The notes: generated by a model from the sequence alone, not told the origin. Shown: positions 45,206 to 56,382, counted from the stretch's first letter. The stretch: DNA of 64,000 nucleotides from Conchocele bisecta (GCA_029237695.1 CM055266.1:7078064-7142063), one strand, 5' to 3'. Translations and numbers: made by a program.

Positions 45206-45567
45206 TTGGATGGGAGAGATGTTTTGTTCGGGAAGAAATGTAACGACTTTAGAATAAACAGTCCATCTCTATGTTAGCTGTTCTTTTATTTTTTATTTGC
45301 CCAGTGACTGACATATCATTATGGTTATTTACCAAGCTGGACGGTGTGGAATACTTTCAATGACAAATAATTAAATGCCGACAGTTACACACTATTTTCA
45401 ACACCCTTTGTAATGCACTTTTATGGCAGTTTAAATTATTAACCTTCAACAAGTTCAGTCAGTTTTCAAATATACGGGTTGTTACTTCTAATTGGCACGA
45501 TTTTATTTGACAGAAAATCCTTGAAAGAAATGAAATATTTACTAATTTGAACTAAAATGTGCGACTG

Positions 45568-45575
45568 TATATAAG
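45568..45575 (+). promoter_or_regulatory. Possible TATA box for the 45651 exon
   Basis: TATATAAG is 83 bp upstream of the ATG. Initiation ~30 bp downstream would give a ~50-nt leader. Confidence 0.4.
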
Positions 45576-45650
45576 ATTGAATAAACAGTTCAATAAATTT
45601 TGTGGTGGAACCTGTAGAATAGTTTATTTTGGATTAAGAATACCGACAAA

Positions 45651-45705
45651 ATGACAAGCCGGAAATCTCGGCTGGCACATACAGTGTCTCAAGTCACTCT
45701 CATCG
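45651..45705 (+). CDS. Alternative first exon 4 (candidate, short)
   Basis: ATG after ACCGACAAA, 18 codons plus one base, then a strong donor G|GTAAGTT (45706), phase 1. The peptide is MTSRKSRLAHTVSQVTLI, basic with TSRKS. It has a TATA-like box 83 bp upstream and a leader resembling that of the 44299 exon. A family G MITE starts 34 bp into the intron. It is very short, so on its own it would be weak; the matching phase, leader and position in the cluster raise confidence. Confidence 0.5.
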
Positions 45706-45738
45706 GTAAGTTATTTCTGTTTCAATAGTTTTGTAACT

Positions 45739-45982
45739 TTAACTCTTTGCATGCTAGTTGTGAAAATATCCGCCAAACAAATTAGGAGTGCAAGTTTTAT
45801 TTCTCTCTGTCAATATGTCTTGAAATTTCATTAGAATTGTGTCCTCCGGACACAATTCTAGTGAAATTCCAAGACATATTCATGAAATTTATAAGGAGAA
45901 ATAAAAGAAAATATCATGAATTGTCATCTGCTATTTTTGAACTATTTATAGCCCACAAATTTCCCAGCATGCAAAGAGTTAA
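45739..45982. mobile_element. TTAA MITE with CTCTTTGCATGC ends (family G)
   Basis: TTAACTCTTTGCATGCTAG to CAGCATGCAAAGAGTTAA. Apex CATTAGAATTGTGTCC / GGACACAATTCTAGTG. TTAA on both sides. Its right-end sequence recurs at 46560-46578. Confidence 0.75.
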
Positions 45983-46071
45983 TTCTCAGTCAATGAATCA
46001 AATTATTTGGCAGAAATTTGTTTTAACATTTACGGGTTGCAGGTTGCAAGGGAGCAAGCAAAGGGTAATTT

Positions 46072-46580
46072 AACCCTTGCAATGCTGAATTAAATAAATT
46101 TCATTTGCTGTTCATGTTTTTTTTCTCCATTTTTGTCTCGCCCGCGAAAGCGGAAAGCGAGACTAAGGTTTTGCTTTTCCGGAGTCGTCGTTGGCGGCGG
46201 CGGCGTCGTCATCATTCAATGTTATGTTTTTGTGTTACGGTCATTACTTCAACACCTTATCAGCTACAGTCATCAAACTTTATACATTGTACATACCTTT
46301 ACTATGATATGTAGATGAATATAGGACTATTCTCGGGGCCCCAGGGTCAAGGTCTAGGCCCCAGGGCCAAGGTCAAGGCGGAACAAGGCGAGATATTTGA
46401 TTCCGCGGAATTCTTGTTCTCATCAAACCATGTTTTGACAACATTTTAGAATCATTTCCAATGGAAATGATTCTAAAGTGTTGCCAAATCATGTTTTTAA
46501 CAGCAGACGACAATTTAACGTATGATTAGAACTAATCCTATCACGTGGGTGGCTGGTCTGGAGCATGCAAAGAGTAAATA
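46072..46580. mobile_element. Family A MITE split by a Helentron-like element
   Basis: 46072-46135 is a family A left arm (TTAACCCTTGCAATGCTG). 46419-46530 has the rest (CATCAAACCATGTTTTGACA, the apex, GCAGACGACA). The left part runs into the insertion at CCATTTTTG and the right resumes CTCATCAAAC, matching the intact ATTTTTCTCATCAAAAAC of the 5016 copy. The right end is replaced by a family G end. Confidence 0.7.
46136..46418 (+). mobile_element. Helentron-like element, CTTGTT type, nested
   Basis: The head TCTCGCC with stem CGCGAAAGCG is mirrored by GGCGAGA, followed by the ATTCCGCGGAAT stem and TCTTGTT. GTCG/GGCG microsatellite at 46186-46212. Confidence 0.7.
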
Positions 46581-46639
46581 ATTGTATATGCTATTTTGAT
46601 AAAGACCATGTGGTCGAAAATTTAATAAAAAGAGTGACT

Positions 46640-46880
46640 TTAACCCTTAGACCGCTACACACAACAATTGGCGTCTGCTGTTGCTTTTATATCTTGCCTT
46701 TTTTCTCAATAAAAACATGGATTGACAGCACTTCAGAATCATTTCCCATGGAAATGATTCTGAAGTGCTGTCAAAGCCTGTTGTAAATTATTCTAAAGTG
46801 CTGTCAAAACATGTTTTTGATGATAAAAATGTAAAATTGAAAATAAACAGCAGACGACAAAAAAATAAGATAGTTGTGTA
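46640..46880. mobile_element. Family A MITE, right end eroded
   Basis: TTAACCCTTAGACCGCTACA, apex CAGAATCATTTCCCATGG, then AACAGCAGACGACAAAAAAA. In reversed orientation relative to 23749. Confidence 0.75.
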
Positions 46881-46924
46881 AAAACAATGTGTATATATCC
46901 AAATACATTGTTATTGGATTAGAC

Positions 46925-47045
46925 CACTACTGCCATACCAACCCTAAATATTGGCTCGCTCACTGTTTTCGGGCAACCATATATTTTTATATGTCAGTTT
47001 TACCCAAATTAATGGTGTCTGAATATGTAGGGTTATTACGGTAAT
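46925..47045. repeat. TAAATATTGG / TATTACGG family copy
   Basis: ACCCTAAATATTGG at the left and TATGTAGGGTTATTACGG at the right pair. The middle is eroded. Confidence 0.5.
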
Positions 47046-47096
47046 GTGTTTGTTATGTTGTTTGTATGAACACATGTCATGATCAGGATAGTGAGT

Positions 47097-47475
47097 GGCA
47101 GGTGGGAGCACGCGATGGGTAATTTAACGATCAGGGTTCATCCTTACCGGAATCCCGACTGAAGACCTGGTTTGGCCCTCACATACGTCTTTGGCATTTT
47201 GTATGTGACAGTTGAATCTGTGAGTATTACGATATTTGTAATCCTATTTTAGGGGAAGGGGCCAAGTGACTTTGGTCTGGTATGGACCTGGCACCAGGTC
47301 AGGTTATTCTAATTTCAGGGCTGAATACATTTGTTCTCGATGTAAATATTCCGTTCTGATTTTGGGATTTTCCCCCCAATGCATCAGGTTAAAATGGGAT
47401 CGAACCCGTTTGCCTGGCCTTACATGACCTTAGCTGTTGATAGGCCGTTAAACACTAATAAACAAATAAACAAAC
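47097..47475 (+). mobile_element. SINE-like copy, longest clean example
   Basis: It starts AGGTGGGAGCACGCGATGGG (also at 59822) and runs through TGGTTTGGCCCTCACATACG, CAAGTGACTTTGGTCTGG, GGATCGAACCCGTTTGCC and GATAGGCCGTTAAACACTAA to the (CAAA)-type tail. The minus strand carries GGGTTCGATCCC, a good tRNA B-box match. Confidence 0.65.
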
Positions 47476-47889
47476 ATGATCAGGATCTACACTGGCCACA
47501 CATGCCATACGGGCTGTCTTTATCGGCCTGCGACCCACACGACGGCTGTTTTATTCTATAGAAGACTGCGATATATATCAAAATTAATGACAATTGTTTG
47601 AATTGAACATATTGTGTGCGATGACCCAAGAAATCAGAGAAGCATATCCTGCCATATACTGTGTATTGTTTGTTTTATAGGAGTGTCAGGTTTAGAATCT
47701 ATATTCACATGCATATTAAATTATTTAAAACTGTTATGTTTGATGTAAAGTGTGACAATCACTATTGGAAGGTGTATTTTATTTGAGTGTGATAACTTTA
47801 AGGTATGGAAATGTTTATGTTGTGTTCATAAAATCACCTCCTTTTGAGGCTTTTTTTTTTAGCTTTACTACAGGAACTCCGGAGCTACC
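47476..47889. other. No gene seen
   Basis: AT-rich unique sequence up to the G run. Confidence 0.35.
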
Positions 47890-47915
47890 GGGGGGGGGGG
47901 GGGGGGGGGGGGGGG
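47890..47915. repeat. Run of 26 G
   Basis: A single homopolymer at the left edge of a stretch with many indels. It may be an assembly or sequencing artefact. Confidence 0.7.
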
Positions 47916-49061
47916 AAACTGGAGGTTTCCTCCACCAGGAGTAATTGCTTTTTATGTCGAAATTGACAATCTGCATTAATTACTCCAATATAAACAAAAA
48001 TCAAACGATTTAATGTTTATTAGTCTATTTCGGCCAAAATCTGACGGTGTGGTAGGTGACTCAAAACTAAACTAAAATTAAATAAATGCTAGTATTTAAA
48101 ATAACAAAAAAAAGAATATGTATATAAAACCCAATTAACAACACAAAATCAGCAATCACTAACATAGGGTGAGGGTGGCACGTCAAATACCATACCGTCA
48201 GAAATTACTTTCTTCTTCTTCTGTTTTCATCTTCTCGCTTGGTGAATTAGGATAGGATTAGGACTGAATGTAACATTAATTTGTATAAGTTAATTTACGT
48301 AGGAGCACACTTGCATAGACATTAAGATGACTCAGATAGTACACTCGCCCACTTAATTTCAAATTTGACCAGTCCCGTATGGCCACTCAAAATATGCACA
48401 AATCACGTAAACTAACGGTAGTCTGGGTTCCTCCCTCAATCATCCTCTAATCGATACCCCTGCCATTACTAAATATCGCACACAAAAAATATAAGCTGAT
48501 GTTGGTGCTATAGGATGGCCTCAAATTTATAGGTTTACCATGGCCTGGCAATTATATTCCCTCCTATAGTTTGCCGCCACATTTTTGATTTGGAGTCTGA
48601 AATTAATAAATGGCAACATTTACGATAGGTTCTAGTAAACATAAGGTACGTAAGTGCTATGGCTTTAGCATAGGCAGTTTACCGACCTTATGTTACTAGA
48701 CCCCATCGATTTATCAAAATTCAGGAAATATAAAGCAGACCGACGACCCAATGGCGGCCTGCTTCTTTTATACTGGGCTAATATATCCTGGGTATGGAAG
48801 GTGTTCGAGCCAATTCCCACTCTTAAATTTATGAGCCTGAACCGAAAAATGTTGTGTTCCATAATCACAAACCTTAGCTTGTTAAGTTCAAAAAATAGAT
48901 AATTCCTCTGACGAAATGAAAATTTAAATTTGTCCATTTTAACAATTCTCATAATGACATGATTTAAGTACGGACCGAACTTTTATATAGAATTTCTTCA
49001 TTTTGTTTCAAATTTAAACATATCTTCTACAATATTTGTATAATAATGTAATATTTTTGTA

Positions 49062-49400
49062 GCCGATTTCAAAATTGCAAATGTATTCTTTATAAGCTGA
49101 GCAAAGGGGAGTAATCATTTATTTTTATTTTCCCGAAAATGCATTAGGTCATATAGAACTAACATCGAAACGTGGTTTACGTGCATATATTTGATGATTA
49201 AAAGTATGCCAAAGGACTTGATTTATTACTGAATTTATTTAGTTAACTATTATCACAAGCCAAAATGGGCTGTGAATAATGTAAGAATTAAATTTCTCCA
49301 GTTTATAAATAAAAATTAAATAAACATTTAGTCCTAAAAATTGAAAAAAATTTTCCCTCCCTCAAAGTATAACTTTGCTAAAGATAAGTCTTTAGTACTT
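49062..49400. mobile_element. Family B MITE, indel-damaged
   Basis: TAGCCGATTTCAAAATTGCA, GGAGTAATCATTTATTTTTA, apex TATCACAAGCCAAAATGGGC and CCTCAAAGTATAACTTTGCT. Identified by order of landmarks; sequence full of extra bases. Confidence 0.6.
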
Positions 49401-51095
49401 TGGCAAATGTTCTCTTGCGACACTTTCTTCAGGCCAATATCTTATTAAACAATGAATCATTAAATTAATAGTTCAAATAACCATCAAGTTCTATTTAGAA
49501 ACAACAGGGCCCCCCGCCCGTTGTTGGACACAATTTCCTGTGGACCGCGCACCCATGGTCTTTTATGATCGAGTCGGGGGAGTCAAAACTGTCCAATCCA
49601 CGTTCAATAGTTAATCGTAAATTTGAAAAACACGTTTAATAGGTCAGCACTCCATTAGGTAATAGAACACGTGCCCCGCGAATGGGGACGGGGCAAATCA
49701 ATAAGTTAGTTTATTATATTTTCACATATTCTGCTAAACGACTTCGCCTTGAAATTACTTTATTAAAATTAAATTCAATATGTGAACCTAAAATCAGACT
49801 TATAACAAATAATGTTTAATTTTATTACATACTTGCAAATTAATTTACCAACGGGTTTATTTCGCTGTGATGAGAAAAACCCGCCCTAAAATTCAAACTC
49901 CTTACAAATAAATAACACCTTTGAAGAGAACACCCAAAATTAATTGCGCGCCTGTTTTTCTTGGAAAACCACGAGCTAACCATTGCAAAATGTTTAAATT
50001 TTATTACACGTCAAAATTAAAAGCTAACGTATTTATTGAAACTTTGGAAAGGGTGGACTCGACCTAAATCCTAAGAATATTAAATGTGATTGAACCAATA
50101 TTCCAAACATGCACTCAAATATATCTGGCTCCATAAAAGAAAACAGCTGAGTAATTTGGGATTTTTAACCAAACTTTGTACATGAACGTTACAAAACTAA
50201 ACGCGGGGGAAGGGGGAAAACAACGTCATTGTATAACTAATTCATACGCACATCCAACAATTCATTGATTATAATCCCTCAAAAAAATAGATCTAAACTG
50301 TGCCATAAATTATATCCGCCCCTGTGGAAGTGTAATAAATAGTATAATTCCATCGTACATGTTTTATGAATAGCAGAAATAATACTACCCTCCGTGTCCG
50401 TCGGGCGTCCGTGGCAAAGCCAAACATCGTTCGCTAATTGCTCACTCGTTTGCTTACCCACGGTAAGCCTACGCACACTCGTGTATTATTTCACTAACTA
50501 TTTGCAAACAATGTACGATGGAATATCCTCTATTTATTCAGTAAAATGGTGTTTCAACATTGAATGGACATTTGGGCCATTATTTTTTACCAAGTTACTG
50601 CTTCCTTGATATTTTTTTGAAGTTTATAATCGATAACAATTTCAGTTCACGTGTCAAAGTGTTCATTTCAAATACCAATCTATGTACTTGTATAAGTTCA
50701 TTAATACCTAGATTGTAATTTAAATCAACTTAATTCAGCATTACAAAATTAAGTTTGACATTAATTTTTAACTTTATAAATTAACATGGCAATAGACACA
50801 ACATAACCTTCGATTAATTTCTCCTAAGGTGTGTTTTGCGAAATTTATTTGCATTGGTTGGTGTTTATCTACTTGTTTATGAAAGGATCTTTTCTCCTTG
50901 AAAGGTTGAACTTCGAATGTATTATATTTTATCATTTGCTAAGAAAATAAATAAGGTTGAGGTTTTCCATTTGCAATTTTCCAACCTAGCATAGACCTTA
51001 ACCTTAGATAGGTTTCTGGTCTAAACAATCAGTCACCGTATTTTTCAAAAATAATTTTTTCAGTGCTATATACATACTAAAATTTTCTGCTGCAG

Positions 51096-51107
51096 ATGCA
51101 ATAACAG
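51096..51107 (+). CDS. Possible 12-nt micro-exon, phase 1-1 (weak)
   Basis: TACTAAAATTTTCTGCTGCAG is a strong 3' splice-site look-alike with a branch-like TACTAA ~18 nt upstream. ATGCAATAACAG follows, then GTTAGT as donor. Read after a phase-1 donor it gives NAT GCA ATA ACA G, keeps the frame and restores phase 1. Unspliced read-through hits TAG at once. It lies in the indel-rich stretch, so it may be chance or damaged. Confidence 0.22.
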
Positions 51108-51664
51108 GTTAGTTAGTATTTAATTTTTGCATTTATTTCTCACCAAAGTGTTAACTCCATGAATCAGAATGACTGGTTTGAAAAAGCAAACATATCCATA
51201 CATTATCATAGCTGGACTTCATGTATGGAAATGAGAAAGTATAGTTGTTCAGTAACTTCATGCTAATTGGTTGGTAAGCTGTCATTTTACAAGATGGGAG
51301 CTCAACATGCCAATGAAGTTGCCACTATTTTATTATTGTTGCTATTTCGTGTTTTTGTACTGGTGGCACGCTATACATGTTGATCTGAAATGAACTGGAA
51401 TTTTAATTTGTGTTGTTTTATTCAGGAGTTTTGGAAATAAATAGTTGGACAATATTAATTCCCAGCACTCTACTATTTAATTTATTCATAAAACCTCCCA
51501 TTTAAAATTAAATGTAATGATTTTTGAATATTGGCACTGAGGCCTGTATACAGGGATTTAATTTAGGGGGGGTTGCGTTGTTTTTTTGACGGTCAAGGGC
51601 CAAACAAATTTTTTTTTTTATTATTTTGCACAACGATCGCAAGACAAATATCTCTCTCGGCATA

Positions 51665-51916
51665 TTAAACCCTTTCACCGGTAACTAAGTAACCTGTAAG
51701 ATGGATTTTGATAATGTTAAACATTTGCAACCAATCCAATCAATACCCAAATGAGTTTCAGACCAGGTCCAATTTATGAAAATTAAATTACTTGCAAAAA
51801 GTGCAGATCTTGATGAGACGGCTCCCGTCAAACGAGCCGGGCTTCATTCTGGATTCTCACAATTTTTGCCAATACCACAAACTCGGGCCTGTTGTTTGTT
51901 GAAATAAGGGTTTTAA
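51665..51916. mobile_element. Family O MITE, indel-damaged
   Basis: TTAAACCCTTTCACCGGTAA, TTGATGAGACGGCTCCCGTC and GCCAATACCAC; matches 58211-58458 with many small insertions. Confidence 0.6.
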
Positions 51917-53396
51917 GGGGGTTGCGTACCCCCCCTTCGCCACCCCCGTGCCACCCCGTTGGGGCGCGGGCGGGATGGCAAGTACCTAGCACGCGATTAC
52001 TGTTTATTGTAAGGAATGCAAATTAATTTTAATTAATGTAGGAAATACAAACAAATTAAAATGTTAAAATCATTGTTTGGGGAATGGTGGAAAAAAAATA
52101 GAACCTCCGATTTTACTTCTTGAAAATTACATTTGTACAACCCACATTGGAAATTTAACCCTTTACTTCGCTGAAATTAAATTGTTATCGTCTGCTGGGA
52201 AATGTTTTTAATTTTCAATAATTTTCTCGAACAAAAACCTGGTTTTTGTCAGCAACATGAAATCGTCTCCCGTGGAAGAACGATTCCGTTCCATGTGCTG
52301 TTTCAAAACCAGTTTTTGTTAAAAAGACATTAAAGCAAAAACTGAAAAACAATCATACGGCAATTTTTCCGGTTCAACAGCGGTTAATGAATGGGGTTCA
52401 GGGTGGTACCTGTCAAATCAAACATCGAGTTGAATAATTAAACATACATTTTAAAATCGTGATATTTTTATTTATTATTTTTTTTTAATTAATTTAAAAT
52501 GATTCTACAAACCAGTGTAATAGCTCCTTTTAAACATGTACTAATGCTTTATTTGGCCACAGAATTGAGGATGTAATGGGTGGTGATTTCCGTAATGTGG
52601 TGGGGGGAAACAACAGCGTTATCTGGATATAACCACCTAGTAATGTAACCCTCAACATACTGCCCCAGTCGAAAGAATAAAAACCCAGGTCGCATGCTTT
52701 ATAACCAATTGCAACACTGACCGAATTTTTATCCCTATTTACATTCTTATTGTGTCAATGCCACTTCAGTTGATGAAAGATTCATCAATCTTCGATTCAT
52801 GAATTTTATTTTGTATCCAGATTGTAAATGGATGAATTAACAACAAGTGGTTTGTCCTGGGCCGTCTTTTTTTAAATTGCCCCTGTGGCTAAGTGGTGCT
52901 TTGTTTTCTTGGACATTATTACCCGTTATTGGATTGAGTTCGTCAGCAAAAAATGGAAATTGGAAATAAAACTATAAATGATTCGAGGCCGGGTTGTTAA
53001 GGAACTATTTAAGTGTTGTTTTTGTACTATCGTTTGGTATCCTCATATTCTGAAATTACAGAAACCGTTAATTATTTTCGATAATGGGTGGGAGTTTTTT
53101 GGGAAATGTCCTTTGCTATCTCAGTTTTTCTTGGACTGCCAACATTGGAGGCATTATCAGGAAAACAGGGAACCTATGGCATTGTCAATTTGGATTCAAA
53201 CAATTAATAGGGCCACATCATAATGCAGGAGAGCATTGTATACAAAAATAACTTTGCCCATTTTTCAACATAAAATAAGTGATTGAATTTTCCATTTTTC
53301 CCTTATTTTATGTTCATGGGTTGTAACTTATATCAAATATAATTATTTGAAGGGGTCATTGGAAAGACTGACATTGTGAACCCTTCCAGTTGAATT

Positions 53397-53570
53397 AATC
53401 CCTTACACCGCTATGGGACCATGCTTTGGACAGCACTTTAGAATTCATTTCCAATTGGAAGTGCTGTCAAAACAAAACATTGTTTTCTAATTGGAAAGAA
53501 AAGAATACAAGGATATAAAAGCAAACAGCAGACGACAATTGTTTGTCTGTAGCGGTCCAATGGGTTTAAT
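53397..53570. mobile_element. Family A MITE, indel-damaged
   Basis: CCTTACACCGCTATGGGACC, ATTCATTTCCAATTGGAAG, AAACAGCAGACGACAATTG and TGTAGCGGTCCAATGGGTTT. Confidence 0.6.
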
Positions 53571-54687
53571 AAAAAAATTAAATTTATTTGAATTTACGTC
53601 CAAGTTTGAATATGGCAGGCTAAAGGTTTGATTTAAGTTTGTTTAGTTTAATTATTCCGGTTCTTCCAACTGCTCTTTTGTTCAAATGGGGCTTTTCTTT
53701 CTTTTTTTAATCAACCAGTTTCAGTGTGAAGAAAGAAAAAAAAAACTAAAAAACCTTCAATTTTGAGTTTTTGATTTTTTTTCTTCGGTTGGTTTTTCAT
53801 TTCGGGCATACAATTAGTCCGTTAGGTTGGGTAATTAAATAGGTTTTAAATCAATTGGAATTAAAACTAAACTTAAAGGTTTTGTTTTCTATTTGTTGAA
53901 TTTTTATCCCAACCTGGGTATTTATCAAGATTAATTAATTTAGACAATTTAAATTAGATGTTTTCTCTCTGTTTATGTCTGTTTCAAATTAGTACAAAAC
54001 ATTTAAATTCTGGGTTGAAAAAGCTACATTTTCCATTTGCAATCATATGAGCTAGCTCTTGAGGAAAACTTACAGACAAAATGTGGAAATGCCAATTAAA
54101 TTTGTGCAGCTCCTCGTCTCATTCAAAGCATTTACAGTGGACAGTTTAATGATTTTACCAAATTAATAACATGTTTTTTAATTTACCCCAGTTTGAACAA
54201 ATCCATCAGGCATAAGGTGTGGAAAGAAATAAAAAAATTATAATTGCAAAATGTTTATCAGTCCTGAGCCATGTCAAGCAATTCGGGGACATTTTTGAAT
54301 TTTGAATTTTGGACCATTTAAATGAATTTTTTATTTTTTTTTACCAAATTAAGCAATTATGCATTTTTTTGTTTAGTTGTGGTAATCGTTTAAATTAAAA
54401 ACCTTAAATCCGTTTAAACCTTAATAAAAATAAAAATTTTCGTTTTTTTAAACACATCCACTGGAAGGTCAATAAGGTGTGAAAGGATTCATAAATAAAT
54501 TTCAAAATGTTGATCATGGCCTGTATCGAGGTTCAAGCCATCAAGACAGTTTGTGAATTTGGTCTATGCTGTCAGAAAGAAACATTTCGGTAATTTTGGA
54601 TAATTGTATAACATCAAGTTTTCATTATTGTAAAAAAATTCTTGGTAATTTTTGACGTACTATACATGTAATATACATTTATAAAGT

Positions 54688-54830
54688 GTCGCTGTGATGG
54701 GAAAATAGGGGCTTATGCCGTTTGTGTCCAGTGTAGTCCCAGATCAGACTGCGCATCTGCGCAGTCTGATCAGGGACTTCACTGTTCACCATTCAATCGG
54801 TCAAACAGCTGTCCCGCTTGTAACCATGGT
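54688..54830. repeat. Family N fragment
   Basis: GTCGCTGTGATGGG, CAGTGTAGTCCCAGATCAGA and the dyad ACTGCGCATCTGCGCAGT. Clean sequence, marking the end of the indel-rich stretch. Confidence 0.6.
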
Positions 54831-54881
54831 AACAAATGTTATCTGTCCTTATAGTACAGCAAGACTAATCAAACACATCAG

Positions 54882-55188
54882 TAGCCGATTTCATCAACAT
54901 TGCATCAACATTGCAAAGTATACTTTTCTAGCAAAGTATACTTTGAGGGAGTAATCATTTCTTTTTCATGAAATGCATTATTTCATATAGAACTAACTAC
55001 TGCATATATTTGATGATTAAAAGTATGCAGAATTATTATACTGAATTTTTTACATTATCACAGCCATTTTGGCTGTGATAATGTAAAAAATTCAGTATAA
55101 TAAAAATTCTTAAATTTATCCTAAAATTTCTCCCTCAAAGTATACTTTGCTAGATAAGTATACTTTGCAATGTTGATGAAATCGGCTA
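54882..55188. mobile_element. Family B MITE, complete
   Basis: TAGCCGATTTCATCAACATT to GAAATCGGCTA, apex ATTATCACAGCCATTTTGGC. Flanks CAG (54879) and CAT (55189), a near match to the CWG rule. Contains a tandem CATTGCATCAA slip at the left. Confidence 0.8.
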
Positions 55189-55189
55189 C

Positions 55190-55700
55190 ATTTGCTAGAC
55201 AGGCCATAAATTCCACTTCTCCAATCACAGCTGCAATTAAAGAGGTGCAAACTAATAAAGGGATTAAAATTATCTTGCTAATTCTGTTGGGACGAGTCAA
55301 CCAAAGTAGATTCCAACAACGGGCTTATACATGTATGTCTAGACCCAAGCAATTAATTAAATCAAACTGGAAATATTTCCAGGAAATGAGAAACACCATT
55401 CAGGGCCTGTTATTCTATTAGACGCTCCAGGTATTTTAAAGAGATTTGCAACAGACTGTGGCTGTGTTATTGTAAACTTGTCAGCCAATCAGGCTTCTTC
55501 CGGTCTGTGTGTCATAGTTGGCCTGTGTCTATCTACAGGTATTTGGATTAGTTTAGCCTGTCCTGGAATAAAAAAAAGTGAAATTCTGTTCAGAAAAGTG
55601 AATATGATATATTTACTAAAATTTGTTTAGATTTTCAGACATAATATTTATGTTTCGTTGTGACGTAGTTATTGTTCTAAGTGCGAGAGTTGATATATTC
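55190..55700. other. Leader/promoter region of exon 5; no TATA box seen
   Basis: An 83-codon ORF at 55170 begins inside the family B element and is not recognised. GTGCGAGAGTTGATATATTC lies just before the exon. Confidence 0.35.
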
Positions 55701-55714
55701 AGTGAATCTTAAAG

Positions 55715-55835
55715 ATGTCGTCGGGATTGAATCGTCGGAATAGTAAGATCGACGTAAGTGGCAAAGGATCGGGATTATTATCTTCAAGCCACGGCAAAGA
55801 TCGTCGACTGTCTGTGGCATCTCAGTCGGGCAGAG
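55715..55835 (+). CDS. Alternative first exon 5 (candidate)
   Basis: The ATG in AAAGATGTC context opens 40 codons plus one base to G|GTATAC (55836), phase 1. The peptide starts MSSGLNRRNSKID, includes LLSSSHGKDRRLS and ends VASQSGR. NRRNS and DRRLS are PKA-type R-R-x-S motifs. It is basic, Ser/Gly-rich and without hydrophobic segments. The donor is less canonical at +4 to +6 than GTAAGT. An internal GTAAGT at 55753 (GAC|GTAAGT, phase 0) could give a shorter exon but breaks the shared phase. It lies ~3.7 kb upstream of the cassette exon at 59582. Gene identity unknown. Confidence 0.58.
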
Positions 55836-55995
55836 GTATACATTTATTGCTGTGGTTTAGGGTGTCCGTGGTTCCATGGTGGGGAATATACGCTACGCAC
55901 ACCTGCTAAAAGGATAACATGCAATTTCTGTATCAGCTTTTGCATGTTATGCTTCGCGTGCTTTATCACAGTCATGTGATACTTAGGATAAACTT

Positions 55996-56177
55996 AACCT
56001 TTACAATGCTGAATTAGATTTTGTCGTCTGCTGTTTATGTTTAATTTTTGCCATTTTACTCGTGAAAAACAGGGTTTGACAGTACTTTAGAATCATTTCC
56101 AATGGAAAAAATTGATAAAGAATACAAAATATGAAACAACAGCAGACGACATTTTCAATTCCCGCCTTTCAAGGGTT
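55996..56177. mobile_element. Family A MITE, apex deleted
   Basis: TTAACCTTTACAATGCTG to TTTCAAGGGTTAA. The right half of the hairpin after CATTTCCAATGGAAAA is missing, so it no longer folds. Confidence 0.7.
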
Positions 56178-56382
56178 AAATAGCAGATGCGTGACTGACG
56201 TACATTACACACTGTGGGTTTGCTGAAGTTGGTAACAATTCTAATCTTGTACCGTCTGTCTTCGTCATGTGAATTACAGAAACTGATTGGAGAAATGGAC
56301 TTATATGCCTACAGCCTCTGTTAATCCATTTCATTCTAAGGATACGATAATTTTTGTAATTTTTTTTTTTATTATTTTGTTT

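Larger units (their letters stand above)
47916..54620. other. Indel-rich, probably unpolished sequence
   Basis: Every repeat I recognise here is damaged by single-base insertions: family B at 49062-49400 (ATTATCACAAGCCAAAATGG GCTGTGAATAAT), family O at 51665-51916, and family A at 52156-52390 and 53397-53570. Copies outside the stretch are clean. ORFs here (for example 48690, 52978) are not reliable. No gene is called beyond one possible micro-exon. Confidence 0.65.

Noticed and set aside
52978..53223. 81-codon ORF and others in 48-54 kb
   Set aside because: They lie in the indel-rich stretch, where reading frames cannot be trusted. No family recognised.
55170..55421. 83-codon ORF just upstream of first exon 5
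   Set aside because: Begins inside a family B MITE. No splice donor in the shared phase and no homology recognised.
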